Counted from the stretch's first letter, positions 27,401-35,751 are shown. The stretch: DNA of 64,000 nucleotides from Catonella massiliensis (GCF_016651435.1 NZ_JAEPRJ010000001.1:1054001-1118000); one strand, 5' to 3'. Notes: generated by a model from the sequence alone, not told the origin. A program made the numbers and translations.

Positions 27401-27612
27401 TTGACCTTGTTATAGACACACCTTCTAAGGGTGCAGGAAAGTCTAAGGATGGTTTCCTTATCAGACGAGTTGCCATAGAAACCGGAGTTTCTGTCATTAC
27501 TGCGCTTGATACAGCGACAGCCCTTCTTAGGAGCTTAACAAACTCTCATAAAGATGAGCTTGAAATGATTGACATAGCAACAGTTGCACGTAGGGGAAAT
27601 ACCAATGGTTGA
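24391..27612 (+). CDS. carB: Carbamoyl-phosphate synthase large subunit
   Basis: A 1073-residue full-length CarB with two homologous ATP-grasp halves (VLGSGPIVIGQAAEFDY near the start; VLGSGPIRIGQGIEFDF at about residue 555) and a C-terminal MGS-like regulatory domain (ATRGTAEVLKNNGVEV). It forms carbamoyl phosphate from bicarbonate, ammonia and two ATP. The ATG at 24391 follows GGGAGG at 24379-24384 and overlaps carA by 17 bases. Confidence 0.97.
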   Translation: MPRITDIKKVMVLGSGPIVIGQAAEFDYAGTQACRSLKEEGIEVVLVNSNPATIMTDKDIADKVYIEPLNVDVVKKIIKEEQPDSILPTLGGQAGLNLAMELEESGFLKENNVRLIGTTALTIKKAEDRLEFKNTMEKLKEPVAASTIVEDIEAAVEFAKEIGYPIVVRPAYTLGGSGGGIADDEASLRLICENGLRLSRVGQCLIERSIAGWKEIEYEVMRDSRGNCITVCNMENLDPVGVHTGDSIVVAPSQTLSDKEHQMLRTSALNIIDELGITGGCNVQYALNPHTFEYCVIEVNPRVSRSSALASKATGYPIAKVAAKIALGYTLDEIKNAVTGRTFASFEPALDYVVVKIPRLPFDKFITAKRTLTTQMKATGEVMSICTNFEGALMKAIRSLEQHVDSLIVNYYEGFTDEDIKDELQKVDDRRIFLIAEAIRRGITPEYIHDITKIDEWFIDKIERLVRCELRLKNEELTRELLFDAKRMEFPDKVIANLTGKTEKEIYERRIKENIIAGFKMVDTCAAEFEAVTPYYYSCFDGENENTSVTDKKKVLVLGSGPIRIGQGIEFDFCSVHCVWAFSKAGYETIIINNNPETVSTDFDIADKLYFEPLTPEDVRNVVELEKPYGAVVQFGGQTAIGLTKALMEMGVKILGTSAEDVDAAEDRELFDNILNETGIPRASGGTVFTADEAVEVAGRLGYPVLVRPSYVLGGAGMRIAISDSDIREYIDIINRNVQEHPILVDKYLMGEELEVDAVCDGEDILIPGIMQHIERAGIHSGDSISVYPSQNISAELIERIEDYTGKLAKSLHVIGLVNIQFIIYENEVYVIEVNPRSSRTVPYISKVTGIPIVELACKVIMGDKIRDLGFEPGLQKEAPYVAVKMPVFSFEKLRGAEISLGPEMKSTGECLGIAKTFDEALFKAFLGAGIDLPIHKKMIITVCDEDKKEIVPIAAGFSKLGYEIYATRGTAEVLKNNGVEVTQVNKLEQAAPTLMDLLLAHNIDLVIDTPSKGAGKSKDGFLIRRVAIETGVSVITALDTATALLRSLTNSHKDELEMIDIATVARRGNTNG

Positions 27613-27889
27613 TATAAAGGATGTTCTCTCTTTTAACTATTATACCTATAAAAAGCCATTTACCGGCAGTGATAACGGTAAGAGATACAGAATCGTAAGG
27701 CTTGAAAAGGAAATACAGGCAGAAGAAGGGACTGAGCCTGAAAAGGAGATAGTCTTTAAGGCTTTTCTTTGGAAAGATGTTCTTGCCTTTGAGAAAACAC
27801 CTGAGGAGGAGATTCTTGCTAAAGAATTTGATTTCACTCCTTCCGGATTAGAACAGGTGGTTGACTGGATAAATACAACAATGCTATAA
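27605..27889 (+). CDS. Small hypothetical protein coupled to carB
   Basis: A 94-residue soluble protein I do not recognise, rich in Lys and Glu, with segments KRYRIVRLEKE and FEKTPEEEILAKEFDFTPSG. The ATG at 27605 lies inside the end of carB (8-base overlap), indicating translational coupling. The complete frame, a plausible ribosome site (AGGGG) and natural composition support it as a real gene. The next operon's promoter lies within its last 30 bases. Confidence 0.7.
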   Translation: MVDIKDVLSFNYYTYKKPFTGSDNGKRYRIVRLEKEIQAEEGTEPEKEIVFKAFLWKDVLAFEKTPEEEILAKEFDFTPSGLEQVVDWINTTML

Positions 27890-27890
27890 T
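27861..27890 (+). promoter_or_regulatory. Promoter for the zinc-ribbon/YARHG membrane protein operon
   Basis: TTGACT, 18 bases, then TATAAT preceded by TGC (extended -10). It lies inside the end of the preceding gene. Expected transcription start is near 27897. Confidence 0.75.
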
Positions 27891-27901
27891 CGATTTAAAC
27901 A

Positions 27902-27949
27902 CCCAAATTATTTACCTTTGGATAAGGTTCATTTGGTAGATAATTTGGG
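27902..27949 (+). other. Leader stem-loop at the 5' end of the zinc-ribbon operon
   Basis: A perfect 10-bp inverted repeat (CCCAAATTAT / ATAATTTGGG) with a 28-base loop that itself contains a 5-bp hairpin (ACCTT / AAGGT). No T-run follows, so it is not an intrinsic terminator. It would form the first structure in the mRNA, or act as a DNA operator. Confidence 0.6.
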
Positions 27950-27972
27950 AATATTATTCTTGGAGGAAAGAT

Positions 27973-28998
27973 ATGGGAAGGTTTTGTAAGTTTTGTGGAA
28001 ATCCTATAGAGGATGGACAGGAATGTAACTGCGATGGAGCAGTAAAGGAGAGACAGGAGAAGGCTGCATCAAGTGTAAGCGAGTCAGCAAATCCTGTAGT
28101 GGAGGCACCTGTAAATGCTGATGCTAACAGTGCTCCTGAAGTAACTAAAGATAGCAAGGCAATGGCTAACGAGACAGCTGTAAACGCTGATGTAAACAAT
28201 GAAACAAATTCAGAGAACAAGGGAAGCAACAATGCAGTAAATAATACAGAAAGCACACAGCAAACACCTGTAGCAAGCGCAGTTAACAACGCACCTCTTC
28301 CTGCGCAGAATGCAGGAAGTACCGGACAGGCTGGAAGTTCTGCGGGAAAGAGCTTAAATATTGATGCAGCTAAGATATTGAAAGATACCTTAGGTGTAAC
28401 CAAATCATTTTTAATGAACCCTTTTGAGGCATTAAAATCATCATTTGCAGAGAAAGATAAGCTAAGCCAGCTGGTTGCAGGTGGTATATCGGCCTTTATT
28501 ATGTTTATATTTTTCATAATAATGTTTAATTACCCTGTATTTGATGCATTTACAAAGTTTAAGATAGCATTTTTCTTAATCTTATCTTACGTAGCTATAA
28601 AGGCAGTATATGCATTTGGAGTATTCATTTTTGCTAAGAAGCAGACAAAACCGGTGTCATACTTATCAGTACTTGGACTTTGCAGTCTGACTACGATATT
28701 AGATATGATAATTCTATTTCTTGTAGTGATATTTATGTCGCTTTCACTATACCTGCTTTCCGGAATTTGTCTTGTATTTTTGCTGGTAAACAACATTATG
28801 TCCTCAGTAGTCATTGCTTACATAGCTTTTGAAGAGAACTTTGTTAAGACCTATAGAATTGGTCTTTTACTTCAGCTTATTATTGTTTGTATAGTTATAC
28901 TGTTGCTTGATATTGTAGGAAGAAGTATCTTATCCGGCATATATTCAAGCATATTTGGCAATATGAACTACATGAATATGTTTGGTAACGTTTATTAA
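27973..28998 (+). CDS. Zinc-ribbon protein with Yip1-like membrane domain
   Basis: A 341-residue protein. The N-terminus FCKFCGNPIEDGQECNC has four Cys (5, 8, 18, 20) for a zinc ribbon. Residues 25-130 are a low-complexity Asn/Ala/Ser/Glu linker. From about residue 165 there are five hydrophobic helices resembling Yip1/DUF1189-type membrane domains. Function is unknown; similar zinc-ribbon membrane proteins are common in Lachnospiraceae. It is first in a run of three related envelope genes and has its own promoter and structured leader. Confidence 0.75.
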   Translation: MGRFCKFCGNPIEDGQECNCDGAVKERQEKAASSVSESANPVVEAPVNADANSAPEVTKDSKAMANETAVNADVNNETNSENKGSNNAVNNTESTQQTPVASAVNNAPLPAQNAGSTGQAGSSAGKSLNIDAAKILKDTLGVTKSFLMNPFEALKSSFAEKDKLSQLVAGGISAFIMFIFFIIMFNYPVFDAFTKFKIAFFLILSYVAIKAVYAFGVFIFAKKQTKPVSYLSVLGLCSLTTILDMIILFLVVIFMSLSLYLLSGICLVFLLVNNIMSSVVIAYIAFEENFVKTYRIGLLLQLIIVCIVILLLDIVGRSILSGIYSSIFGNMNYMNMFGNVY

Positions 28999-29000
28999 AT

Positions 29001-29049
29001 ATAGAGATTATTAAGGCCACAGAAGTACTATTATCTGTGGTCTCTCTAT
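29001..29049 (+). other. Intercistronic hairpin between two membrane protein genes
   Basis: GGCCACAG / CTGTGGTC pairs over 8 bp, extended by ATAGAGA / TCTCTAT across an asymmetric internal bulge. No T-run follows. It may stabilise or process the mRNA rather than terminate it. Confidence 0.5.
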
Positions 29050-29104
29050 AAGAATTAGTGATACCTGGAGGAAAGAAGTACACATAAAAGATAGGAGTTA
29101 AGAT

Positions 29105-29905
29105 ATGAAAAAAGGCGGATTAGTTTTCTTGTCAATTATATTGGCTCTTGTAATTATTGCGATTGGAGCATCCGCAGGTGCACTTGCCTACACCAATGGA
29201 GTGCCTGCGATAAAACAAACATCAGTTACTGCTGAGAATACAGATGATAATTCAGACAGTGGATATACCTCAGAAGATGTTGCTGACACACAGCTTACAA
29301 AGAGCTTTGACCAGTTCACTGTAGACAACACTATGTCGTCATCAGAAGATAAAGACAAGAAGGATGATGATAGTGACAAGAAGGATGGTGAAGAGGAATC
29401 TACCGAGAATAAGGAAGATGCACGTGAATCCACAGAGAGCAGTGAAAACAGCGATGATACGACTACCAACGGAGCTATTGAAGCTGGTGAATCAAAAGAA
29501 AATAGCGAAAATGGCGAAGACAGCAACAATACAGAGGGTACTGTAACAGAAGAAGACAAAAAAGAGGTTAAGGAAGAGGAAAAGAAATCAGGCACAAAAT
29601 ATCTCTTTGCCGACAGTGCTAAAAAGAAACTGAATAAGAAGAGTGCGGAGGCACTTGTAGATAAGATTGAAAGCAAAGACTACAAGATGCCGAGTGACAG
29701 ATCCGTTGCAAGGATGATAATAAATGAGATGTACGCAAAACATGGAGCAAAGTTTAAGGATAAAGAGGTTCAGAAATACTTCAATAAAAAAAGCTGGTAC
29801 AAGAAGATAAAAAAGAAAGTAAGTACGGACAAGGCTTTTTCTAAAATGAGTGCACTTGAAAAAAAGAATATCGAAGTACTTGATGAGATTGATAAAGCGA
29901 ATTAA
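29105..29905 (+). CDS. Membrane-anchored YARHG-domain protein
   Basis: A 266-residue protein with an N-terminal hydrophobic anchor (about residues 5-29), a highly acidic Asp/Glu/Ser/Lys-rich linker of about 130 residues, and a C-terminal YARHG domain (MYAKHG at 209-214, then KFKDKEVQKYFNKKSWY). YARHG domains are extracellular modules of Firmicutes envelope proteins with no established activity. The linker suggests the domain is displayed across the wall. It shares its run with two zinc-ribbon proteins. Confidence 0.82.
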   Translation: MKKGGLVFLSIILALVIIAIGASAGALAYTNGVPAIKQTSVTAENTDDNSDSGYTSEDVADTQLTKSFDQFTVDNTMSSSEDKDKKDDDSDKKDGEEESTENKEDARESTESSENSDDTTTNGAIEAGESKENSENGEDSNNTEGTVTEEDKKEVKEEEKKSGTKYLFADSAKKKLNKKSAEALVDKIESKDYKMPSDRSVARMIINEMYAKHGAKFKDKEVQKYFNKKSWYKKIKKKVSTDKAFSKMSALEKKNIEVLDEIDKAN

Positions 29906-29922
29906 TTAAATGGAGGGATTAT

Positions 29923-31269
29923 ATGTTTTGTGAAAATTGCGGAGCAGAATATTTCGGGAAGCAGGTATTTTGCGAAAAATGTGGCCACAAACTGCCTGAT
30001 ACAGATTCTTCTCTTGATGACAATAAAGACGAGCAGAAAGCGTTAGAGCCTGCGATAGAGCCTGTGTCTATAGAAAACAATCAGCAGGCACAGCCTTCTC
30101 CTGCGGTAAATAATATGCAGCCTCAGAAGAACAACGGCAAGCGTAAGAAGGGTATATTTGGAGTAATCAAGTTTTTATTTTTAGAAATTATCATTCTTGG
30201 AGCTATGATATACTTTTTAGTCCCTTATATCTTTGATAATTTCAGTGCGGAACATAAGGCAAAACAGTATTTCGTTGCTCTTGTAAATGAAGATTATGAC
30301 AGTGTGTATTCTTTGTTTAATATAAATACAGAGGATGATAAGAATTTCCTGCTTAAAAAAGACGGAATAAAGCAGTACCGTGCTTCTGCAGGCTTGACTG
30401 ATGTCCTTAATTATAAGGTAAACGATAATTCTCCTTTTTGGAAAATGGACAAGGATGATGAGATACGTAAAGAAGTTGTTATATCCTACACCAACCGAGG
30501 TGATAGTAAGGAGCATACATTCACTGTAAATCTGGTAAAGGAATCAGCCAAGAAGTATTATATATTTGATGATTGGAGCATAGATTATGTCGGAATTGCT
30601 GCTTCTAATGTCAAGATAAATGTGGCTGAGGGAGCTAAGGTAAAGGTTGATGATGTCGAGATTCCTGAGAAGTATTTGACAACAGGTGAAGTACCGGGGG
30701 ATAGTACTTATACAATACCTATAATATTTACCGGTAATCACAAAATTGAAGTATCTAAAGATGGTTTAGAAACATTGAAAAGAAACGAGACAGTTACAGG
30801 CAATAATGATAATATCTCACTTGACGATATGAGACTGTCTAAGGATACTGCAGAAGCACTTGAAGAGCTGGCTATAAACAATATGAAGTCGGTATATTTG
30901 GCTGCGTTAAATGGTGATTCTTTTGACAAGATTAAAGATATCTTTGTGCAGGATGCGGATAGTCTTAACTCGATTAAGGCCCAGTACGATGAGCTTGCAC
31001 AGGGCTTAAATAATGACAGCAGACATGTTACTAAGATTGATTTTACATCTGCGAATACTGAGATAGATGTGACAGAGCCTGTTGTGACAAAAACCGTGTT
31101 TTATCAAATATATTTTTCTTATTACTACAGGCCTTGGTTTGGCGATCCGGAATGGAAGGACAGCAATAACACAGGAAGTATGTACATAAGAACAGAGTTT
31201 AAGTATGTTGATGGTAAATGGCTTCAGACAGATCTTGGCTGTAAAAAACCAAGTATATATGCTTTTTAA
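29923..31269 (+). CDS. Zinc-ribbon membrane protein with extracellular domains (TcaA/YvbJ-like)
   Basis: A 448-residue protein. The N-terminus MFCENCGAEYFGKQVFCEKC holds four Cys (3, 6, 17, 20). After a linker and a basic patch (KRKK) one membrane helix (about 82-103) leads to an extracellular region with two or more alpha/beta domains. This order matches TcaA of staphylococci and YvbJ of Bacillus, which are linked to envelope stress and glycopeptide response; shared function here is inference. It ends the operon before a strong terminator. Confidence 0.8.
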   Translation: MFCENCGAEYFGKQVFCEKCGHKLPDTDSSLDDNKDEQKALEPAIEPVSIENNQQAQPSPAVNNMQPQKNNGKRKKGIFGVIKFLFLEIIILGAMIYFLVPYIFDNFSAEHKAKQYFVALVNEDYDSVYSLFNINTEDDKNFLLKKDGIKQYRASAGLTDVLNYKVNDNSPFWKMDKDDEIRKEVVISYTNRGDSKEHTFTVNLVKESAKKYYIFDDWSIDYVGIAASNVKINVAEGAKVKVDDVEIPEKYLTTGEVPGDSTYTIPIIFTGNHKIEVSKDGLETLKRNETVTGNNDNISLDDMRLSKDTAEALEELAINNMKSVYLAALNGDSFDKIKDIFVQDADSLNSIKAQYDELAQGLNNDSRHVTKIDFTSANTEIDVTEPVVTKTVFYQIYFSYYYRPWFGDPEWKDSNNTGSMYIRTEFKYVDGKWLQTDLGCKKPSIYAF

Positions 31270-31296
31270 TATCTATGCTCGATTTATTTGAAGTAA

Positions 31297-31352
31297 AAAT
31301 GCTGTAAACACAGTAGGGCAGAAGCTCTGAGAGTGTTTACAGCATTTGTTTT
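31297..31352. terminator. Strong hairpin terminator between convergent genes
   Basis: A perfect 15-bp stem (AAATGCTGTAAACAC / GTGTTTACAGCATTT) with a 21-base loop, followed by GTTTT. On the minus strand the stem is followed by TTTTAC-type sequence, so it probably works for both convergent genes. Confidence 0.9.
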
Positions 31353-31376
31353 ATAAATCTTAATACTTAAGAGCCA

Positions 31377-31823
31377 TCATTCATCATTTAAGAAAGAATA
31401 GTCATCTTCATTTTCATCCGCCTCAGCAAGGGCATTGATAGAGTCCATATCAAGCTCTCCTGTAAAGAGTTCATCATCATCCACATCATCATCATCATCA
31501 GCAGCGGCAACAATTTCATCTTCACTAACATCATCCATTAGAGTCTCGTCCGGTTCACGCTCGGAAAGTTGTGCCTCATACAGGCTGTTTGCTTCTTCTA
31601 TGATAATTTCAGCAAGTTCATTTGTATCTATAATTTTGGCTTCTTCCACAACCAGCTGGGTATATTTAACAACATTGCCGGATACCATTCTTATATCACT
31701 TTCTTTGATAAGGTTTATATCCTTCCTATAAGGCAAATGGTCATAGATAGTATTGGTAGGATCCTTCAAATCGCTAAAAGGTCTTAGAGCTCTCATAAAA
31801 TTTGACTCGCTAATACCAAACAC
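31377..31823 (-). CDS. Small acidic protein of unknown function
   Basis: A 148-residue protein I do not recognise. Residues 1-90 could fold (NTIYDHLPYRKDINLI, then a helical VVKYTQLVVEEAKIIDTNEL). The rest is strongly acidic and disordered-looking, including DDDDDVDDDE. No membrane segment or signal is visible, so it is probably cytoplasmic. The start is uncertain: GTG at 31823 has only AAAGG/CAGG close by, and an ATG at 31796 is an alternative. It is alone on the minus strand. Confidence 0.65.
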   Translation of the reverse strand: MFGISESNFMRALRPFSDLKDPTNTIYDHLPYRKDINLIKESDIRMVSGNVVKYTQLVVEEAKIIDTNELAEIIIEEANSLYEAQLSEREPDETLMDDVSEDEIVAAADDDDDVDDDELFTGELDMDSINALAEADENEDDYSFLNDE

Positions 31824-31897
31824 CTGCCTTTCACAAAATATTTTTTGTCAAATAACTTGACAACTGTATCGTAAGATTATATCACAAAAACTTTGAA

Positions 31898-31926
31898 TTG
31901 GCTATAGCTAAAATAAGTGGTATAAT
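31898..31926 (+). promoter_or_regulatory. Promoter for the secreted propeller-like protein
   Basis: TTGGCT, 17 bases ending TGG, then TATAAT: a -35 with a perfect extended -10. It lies 45 bases before the ATG at 31971. Confidence 0.75.
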
Positions 31927-31970
31927 AGACAAAGAGACATGCAACACTAAATAAAAATTGGAGGCAGGGT

Positions 31971-32969
31971 ATGAAAGCAAAGGGTATTACAGTATTATTT
32001 TCGATTGTTTTAATTTTTAATTTATTTTTTTCGGTATTCAGCACAGTTCCTGTCCTGGCAAAGGATAAAGCTCCGGTCATATCTGTAGACGGAAGGATTG
32101 CTATAGAGAATCCCGGAAGTGTAGTCTCAGACGGAAAATACATCTATTATGCCTATCAGGGTGATGGCAAGCGTATGGACATTATAAAGCTTAACCCTAA
32201 GACTCTTAAAAGCAAGAGTATTGCTAAAAAAACGGGAAACGGATATACCAACCTATCTATAAAGGGTAATTATATCTATGCTGTACTTGATAAGGTGTTT
32301 GGATATGGTACAGGCTATGAAGAACCCTATATTTACCGCATTTCAAAGGATGGAAAGACTAAGACTAAGCTTGCGGTTGGAAAAGAGCCTGTAATTATAG
32401 GTGATAAAATCTATTATTTTTCAGGTAAGATATACACAGTTAATGAAGGAAACCTGAAATTCAAGGATTTCAAAAGTGACGGCTATATCTCAAGTATGGA
32501 CTTAAACGGAAAGAATAAAAAGAAGGTGTTTGGAGTCAGCGTTGAATACAATGGCTTGCTGAAATTATTTAAGAGTGGCGAGAGGTTTTATTATACTACT
32601 GATAACAAGACAGTTTATGATATGAGGGGTAATGTAGTTAAGTCAAGAAAGTTTATAAATGCAGGAGAAATACGCCTTGATACCTTCAGTCTTGACAGCA
32701 GCTACAATGTAAAAACTAAGCTTCTATACCGTAAAGCCGGTAAATACGGTGAGGGGGAGATTCAGGTTGGAACATATAAAAATAAAAAATGGAAGTATAA
32801 AAAGATATTGACCAACAGCGTAACTATCAACTTTTCTGTTCAGGGCGACTATATGATGGTAAAGGAGATTGTAAATGTTACATCTGAGAAGTCTTTAATA
32901 AAAGTATATCTACTTGATAAAAGCGGAAAGATACTTAAGGAGCTTCATTCTTGGACGCCGGCAGAATAA
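31971..32969 (+). CDS. Secreted DUF5050-like beta-propeller protein
   Basis: A 332-residue exported protein with a signal peptide (about 1-30). The mature part repeats a pattern of short beta strands of the SDGKYIYYAYQ, KGNYIYAVLD, GDKIYYFSGK type, as in DUF5050 or propeller-like domains of Clostridia cell-surface proteins. No catalytic or anchoring motif is visible, so it may be released or held non-covalently. ATG 31971 follows GGAGG. It has its own promoter and seems monocistronic. Confidence 0.75.
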   Translation: MKAKGITVLFSIVLIFNLFFSVFSTVPVLAKDKAPVISVDGRIAIENPGSVVSDGKYIYYAYQGDGKRMDIIKLNPKTLKSKSIAKKTGNGYTNLSIKGNYIYAVLDKVFGYGTGYEEPYIYRISKDGKTKTKLAVGKEPVIIGDKIYYFSGKIYTVNEGNLKFKDFKSDGYISSMDLNGKNKKKVFGVSVEYNGLLKLFKSGERFYYTTDNKTVYDMRGNVVKSRKFINAGEIRLDTFSLDSSYNVKTKLLYRKAGKYGEGEIQVGTYKNKKWKYKKILTNSVTINFSVQGDYMMVKEIVNVTSEKSLIKVYLLDKSGKILKELHSWTPAE

Positions 32970-33110
32970 GTCTGCATAGAGACGATTATAAACATAATGC
33001 TGTTGTTTAGAACTGTATTTCCTAACGGATAGACCTTGTTAGATAAGATTATGCCGGGATTAAAAATTAAAACGTGAGTAGGTAAATAATAGAATTGGGA
33101 GCTTTATTAA
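32970..33110 (+). other. Intergenic region upstream of miaA
   Basis: A 141-base AT-rich gap. I see no convincing hairpin terminator. TTGTTA followed by TTAAAA at 18-bp spacing (about 33038-33067) is a weak promoter candidate for miaA; nothing else stands out. Confidence 0.35.
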
Positions 33111-34037
33111 ATGAAAGATTTGATAGTTTTAACAGGTCCTACTGCGGTAGGTAAAACTTCTCTGTCCATAGCCCTTGCAAAGGCTGTGGACGGAGAGATA
33201 ATATCCGCAGACTCCATGCAGGTATATAAATACCTGAACATAGGAACTGCTAAAATTACAGAAGAAGAAAAGTGCGGTATTCCTCATTTTCTGATAGATG
33301 AATTAGAGCCTGATGAGGAATTCAATGTAACCATATTTAAAAATAAGGTTATGGGATACATTGAGGATATAAAAAGCAGAGGGAAGGTGCCTATCATAGT
33401 AGGAGGTACAGGCTTTTATATCCAGTCCGTCATCTATGATATTAACTTTAATGAATATGGTGATGACAGCAAGGTCAGGAAAAAATATGAGGCTATGGCA
33501 GAAACTTTAGGCAAAAGCGAACTTCACAAAAAGCTTGCTCTGGTTGACAGGGAATATGCTGATTCGGTTTCTTATAATAACGTAAAAAAGGTTGTGAGGG
33601 CGCTTACTTTCTTTGAAATGACAGGAGAAAAGCTATCGGAGCATAATAAGAGGGAGAGAGAGAGGAGTTCCCCTTTTGACTTTGCTTACTTTGTGTTGAC
33701 CATGGACAGAAAAAAGCTTTATGAGAGAATTGATAAGAGAGTTGACCTTATGTTTGATATGGGGCTTGTGGAGGAGGTTAAAGCTCTCATGGCAAAAGGA
33801 TATGATAAGTCATTGGTGTCTATGCAGGGTATTGGCTATAAAGAAGTGATTGATTATCTAAGTGGTAAAACGAGCCTTGAAGAATGTATAGATATTATCA
33901 AAAGGGATACCAGGCATTTTGCCAAAAGGCAGCTTACCTGGTTTAAGAGGGAAAAGGTGGTAACTTATATCGACAAAGATGAATTTGATGCAGAAGATAA
34001 ATGTTTAAAAGAAATGCTAAGAGTATATAATTCATAG
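33111..34037 (+). CDS. miaA: tRNA dimethylallyltransferase MiaA
   Basis: A 308-residue protein with P-loop GPTAVGKT, the substrate-binding segment SADSMQVYKYLNIGTAK and the downstream FAKRQLTWF motif, all diagnostic of MiaA. It adds a dimethylallyl group to N6 of A37 in tRNAs reading UNN codons. ATG with a TTGGGAG site. Confidence 0.96.
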   Translation: MKDLIVLTGPTAVGKTSLSIALAKAVDGEIISADSMQVYKYLNIGTAKITEEEKCGIPHFLIDELEPDEEFNVTIFKNKVMGYIEDIKSRGKVPIIVGGTGFYIQSVIYDINFNEYGDDSKVRKKYEAMAETLGKSELHKKLALVDREYADSVSYNNVKKVVRALTFFEMTGEKLSEHNKRERERSSPFDFAYFVLTMDRKKLYERIDKRVDLMFDMGLVEEVKALMAKGYDKSLVSMQGIGYKEVIDYLSGKTSLEECIDIIKRDTRHFAKRQLTWFKREKVVTYIDKDEFDAEDKCLKEMLRVYNS

Positions 34038-34045
34038 TTTGTTTA

Positions 34046-34054
34046 TGTTATAAT
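34046..34054 (+). promoter_or_regulatory. Extended -10 promoter before the beta-CASP nuclease gene
   Basis: TGTTATAAT is a perfect extended -10 about 100 bases upstream of the nuclease ATG. There is no clear -35. Confidence 0.5.
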
Positions 34055-34155
34055 GTTAAGTATACTTTTGGAAAGTCTATAATACGAGTGAACCGGAATT
34101 TTAGTAAGAAAATGACGGATTATATGTATTTCCCAGCAGTTACAGGAGACAAGGT

Positions 34156-35751
34156 ATGAAACTACATTTTATTGGTGCTGATCACGAGGTCACAGGAAGT
34201 GCACATTTTTTGTCTGCTTGTGGCAAAAACATATTGGTAGACTATGGTATGGAGCAGGGAGTAAATGTATTTGAAAATGCTGCATTACCTGTATCTCCAT
34301 CAGAAATTGATTATCTTTTGGTTACACACGCTCACGTAGACCATACAGGCATGATACCTGCTCTTTATAAGAATGGGTTTAAGGGTGAGATATATGCTAC
34401 TTCTGCTACCTGTGAGCTTTGTGATATTATGCTTAGAGATTCTGCTCATATTCAGGAGTTTGAAGCTGAATGGAAGAATAGAAAGAATAAAAGAGCAGGT
34501 AAGGAGCATTTTGAACCTGCTTATACTATGGAAGATGTAGAGGGAGTTCTTAGTCATTTCCACAAAGTAAGCTATAATGAAGACTTGACATTATGTGAGG
34601 GTATAACCATCTCTTTTACTGATGTGGGACATCTTTTAGGCTCATCAAGTATAAAGATTATTATAACTGAGGATAATGTCACCAAGACCATAGTATTCTC
34701 TGGTGATATAGGTAATATCAATCAGCCTATAATAAAGGATCCTGCTTACACAACTGAAGCCGACTATGTAGTGATGGAATCAACCTATGGTGACAGACTT
34801 CATGGGGATAGGATTGACTACGTGTCTGAGCTTTCTGATATCCTAAACGATACCTTTAGCAGGGGAGGCAATGTAGTTATACCATCCTTTGCAGTTGGAC
34901 GTACTCAGGAGATACTTTATTTTATCAGGAAAATAAAAGAGGACAGGCTGGTATACGGCTATGACGACTTTGAAGTAATAGTTGACAGCCCTCTGGCTAT
35001 AGAGGCTACTAATATATTCAAGGAGAATTATGCTGACTGCTTTGATGAAGAAGCTATGGAGCTTATCAACGCCGGCATCAATCCAATCAGCTTTGAAGGG
35101 CTTAGAACCTCTGTGACGAGTACGGACTCGATTGCAATTAACTTTGACAAGAAGCCTAAGGTTATTATCTCAGCATCAGGTATGTGTGAGGCAGGACGAA
35201 TAAGGCATCACTTAAAGCATAATCTCTGGCGGAAAGAATGTACTATACTATTTGTGGGATATCAGGCCGTGGGAACCTTAGGGCGGATACTTGTGGACGG
35301 TGCAGAGCGGGTTAAGCTTTTTGGAGAAGAAATTGAAGTAAATGCTGAAGTAAAAGTGCTTGCAGGAGTTAGTGGACATGCGGATAAAAATGGGCTCATT
35401 TCTTGGATTTCAGCCTTTAATCCAAAGCCGGCGGCAGTGTTCATAGTGCACGGAGAAGACAGGGTTGCAGAGAGCTTTAGACTGGCTCTAGAAGAAGAGT
35501 ATCACCATAATGCTTATGCCCCATACAGTGGCTCGGTATATGACCTTTCTTCAGGAAAGTGGGAGTATATTGCAGAACCTGTATTCATTAAGAAAGAAGT
35601 TAAACAGGGTACTCATAAGGCAGAGTATGATAAGCTCATAAATGCTGGTCAGAAACTGCTTGACATCATAAATGCAAACAGCGGACTAGCCAACAAAGAC
35701 ATGATTAAATTTGCGGAACAGATTGAATCACTGTGTAACAAGTGGAAATAA
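34156..35751 (+). CDS. MBL-fold beta-CASP RNA-processing nuclease
   Basis: A 531-residue metallo-beta-lactamase-fold protein with the zinc motif THAHVDHTG, later DVGHLLGSS and SGDIG, a beta-CASP domain in the middle and an SGHAD segment near the C-terminus, the standard order for CPSF73-like/YmdA-type exonucleases. It probably degrades or processes RNA; exact target unknown. It heads a run of closely spaced + strand genes up to yaaA. Confidence 0.88.
   Translation: MKLHFIGADHEVTGSAHFLSACGKNILVDYGMEQGVNVFENAALPVSPSEIDYLLVTHAHVDHTGMIPALYKNGFKGEIYATSATCELCDIMLRDSAHIQEFEAEWKNRKNKRAGKEHFEPAYTMEDVEGVLSHFHKVSYNEDLTLCEGITISFTDVGHLLGSSSIKIIITEDNVTKTIVFSGDIGNINQPIIKDPAYTTEADYVVMESTYGDRLHGDRIDYVSELSDILNDTFSRGGNVVIPSFAVGRTQEILYFIRKIKEDRLVYGYDDFEVIVDSPLAIEATNIFKENYADCFDEEAMELINAGINPISFEGLRTSVTSTDSIAINFDKKPKVIISASGMCEAGRIRHHLKHNLWRKECTILFVGYQAVGTLGRILVDGAERVKLFGEEIEVNAEVKVLAGVSGHADKNGLISWISAFNPKPAAVFIVHGEDRVAESFRLALEEEYHHNAYAPYSGSVYDLSSGKWEYIAEPVFIKKEVKQGTHKAEYDKLINAGQKLLDIINANSGLANKDMIKFAEQIESLCNKWK

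Noticed and set aside
29001..29049. Hairpin as an intrinsic terminator
   Set aside because: No T-run follows the stem, and the next gene belongs to the same functional run; kept only as an intercistronic structure.
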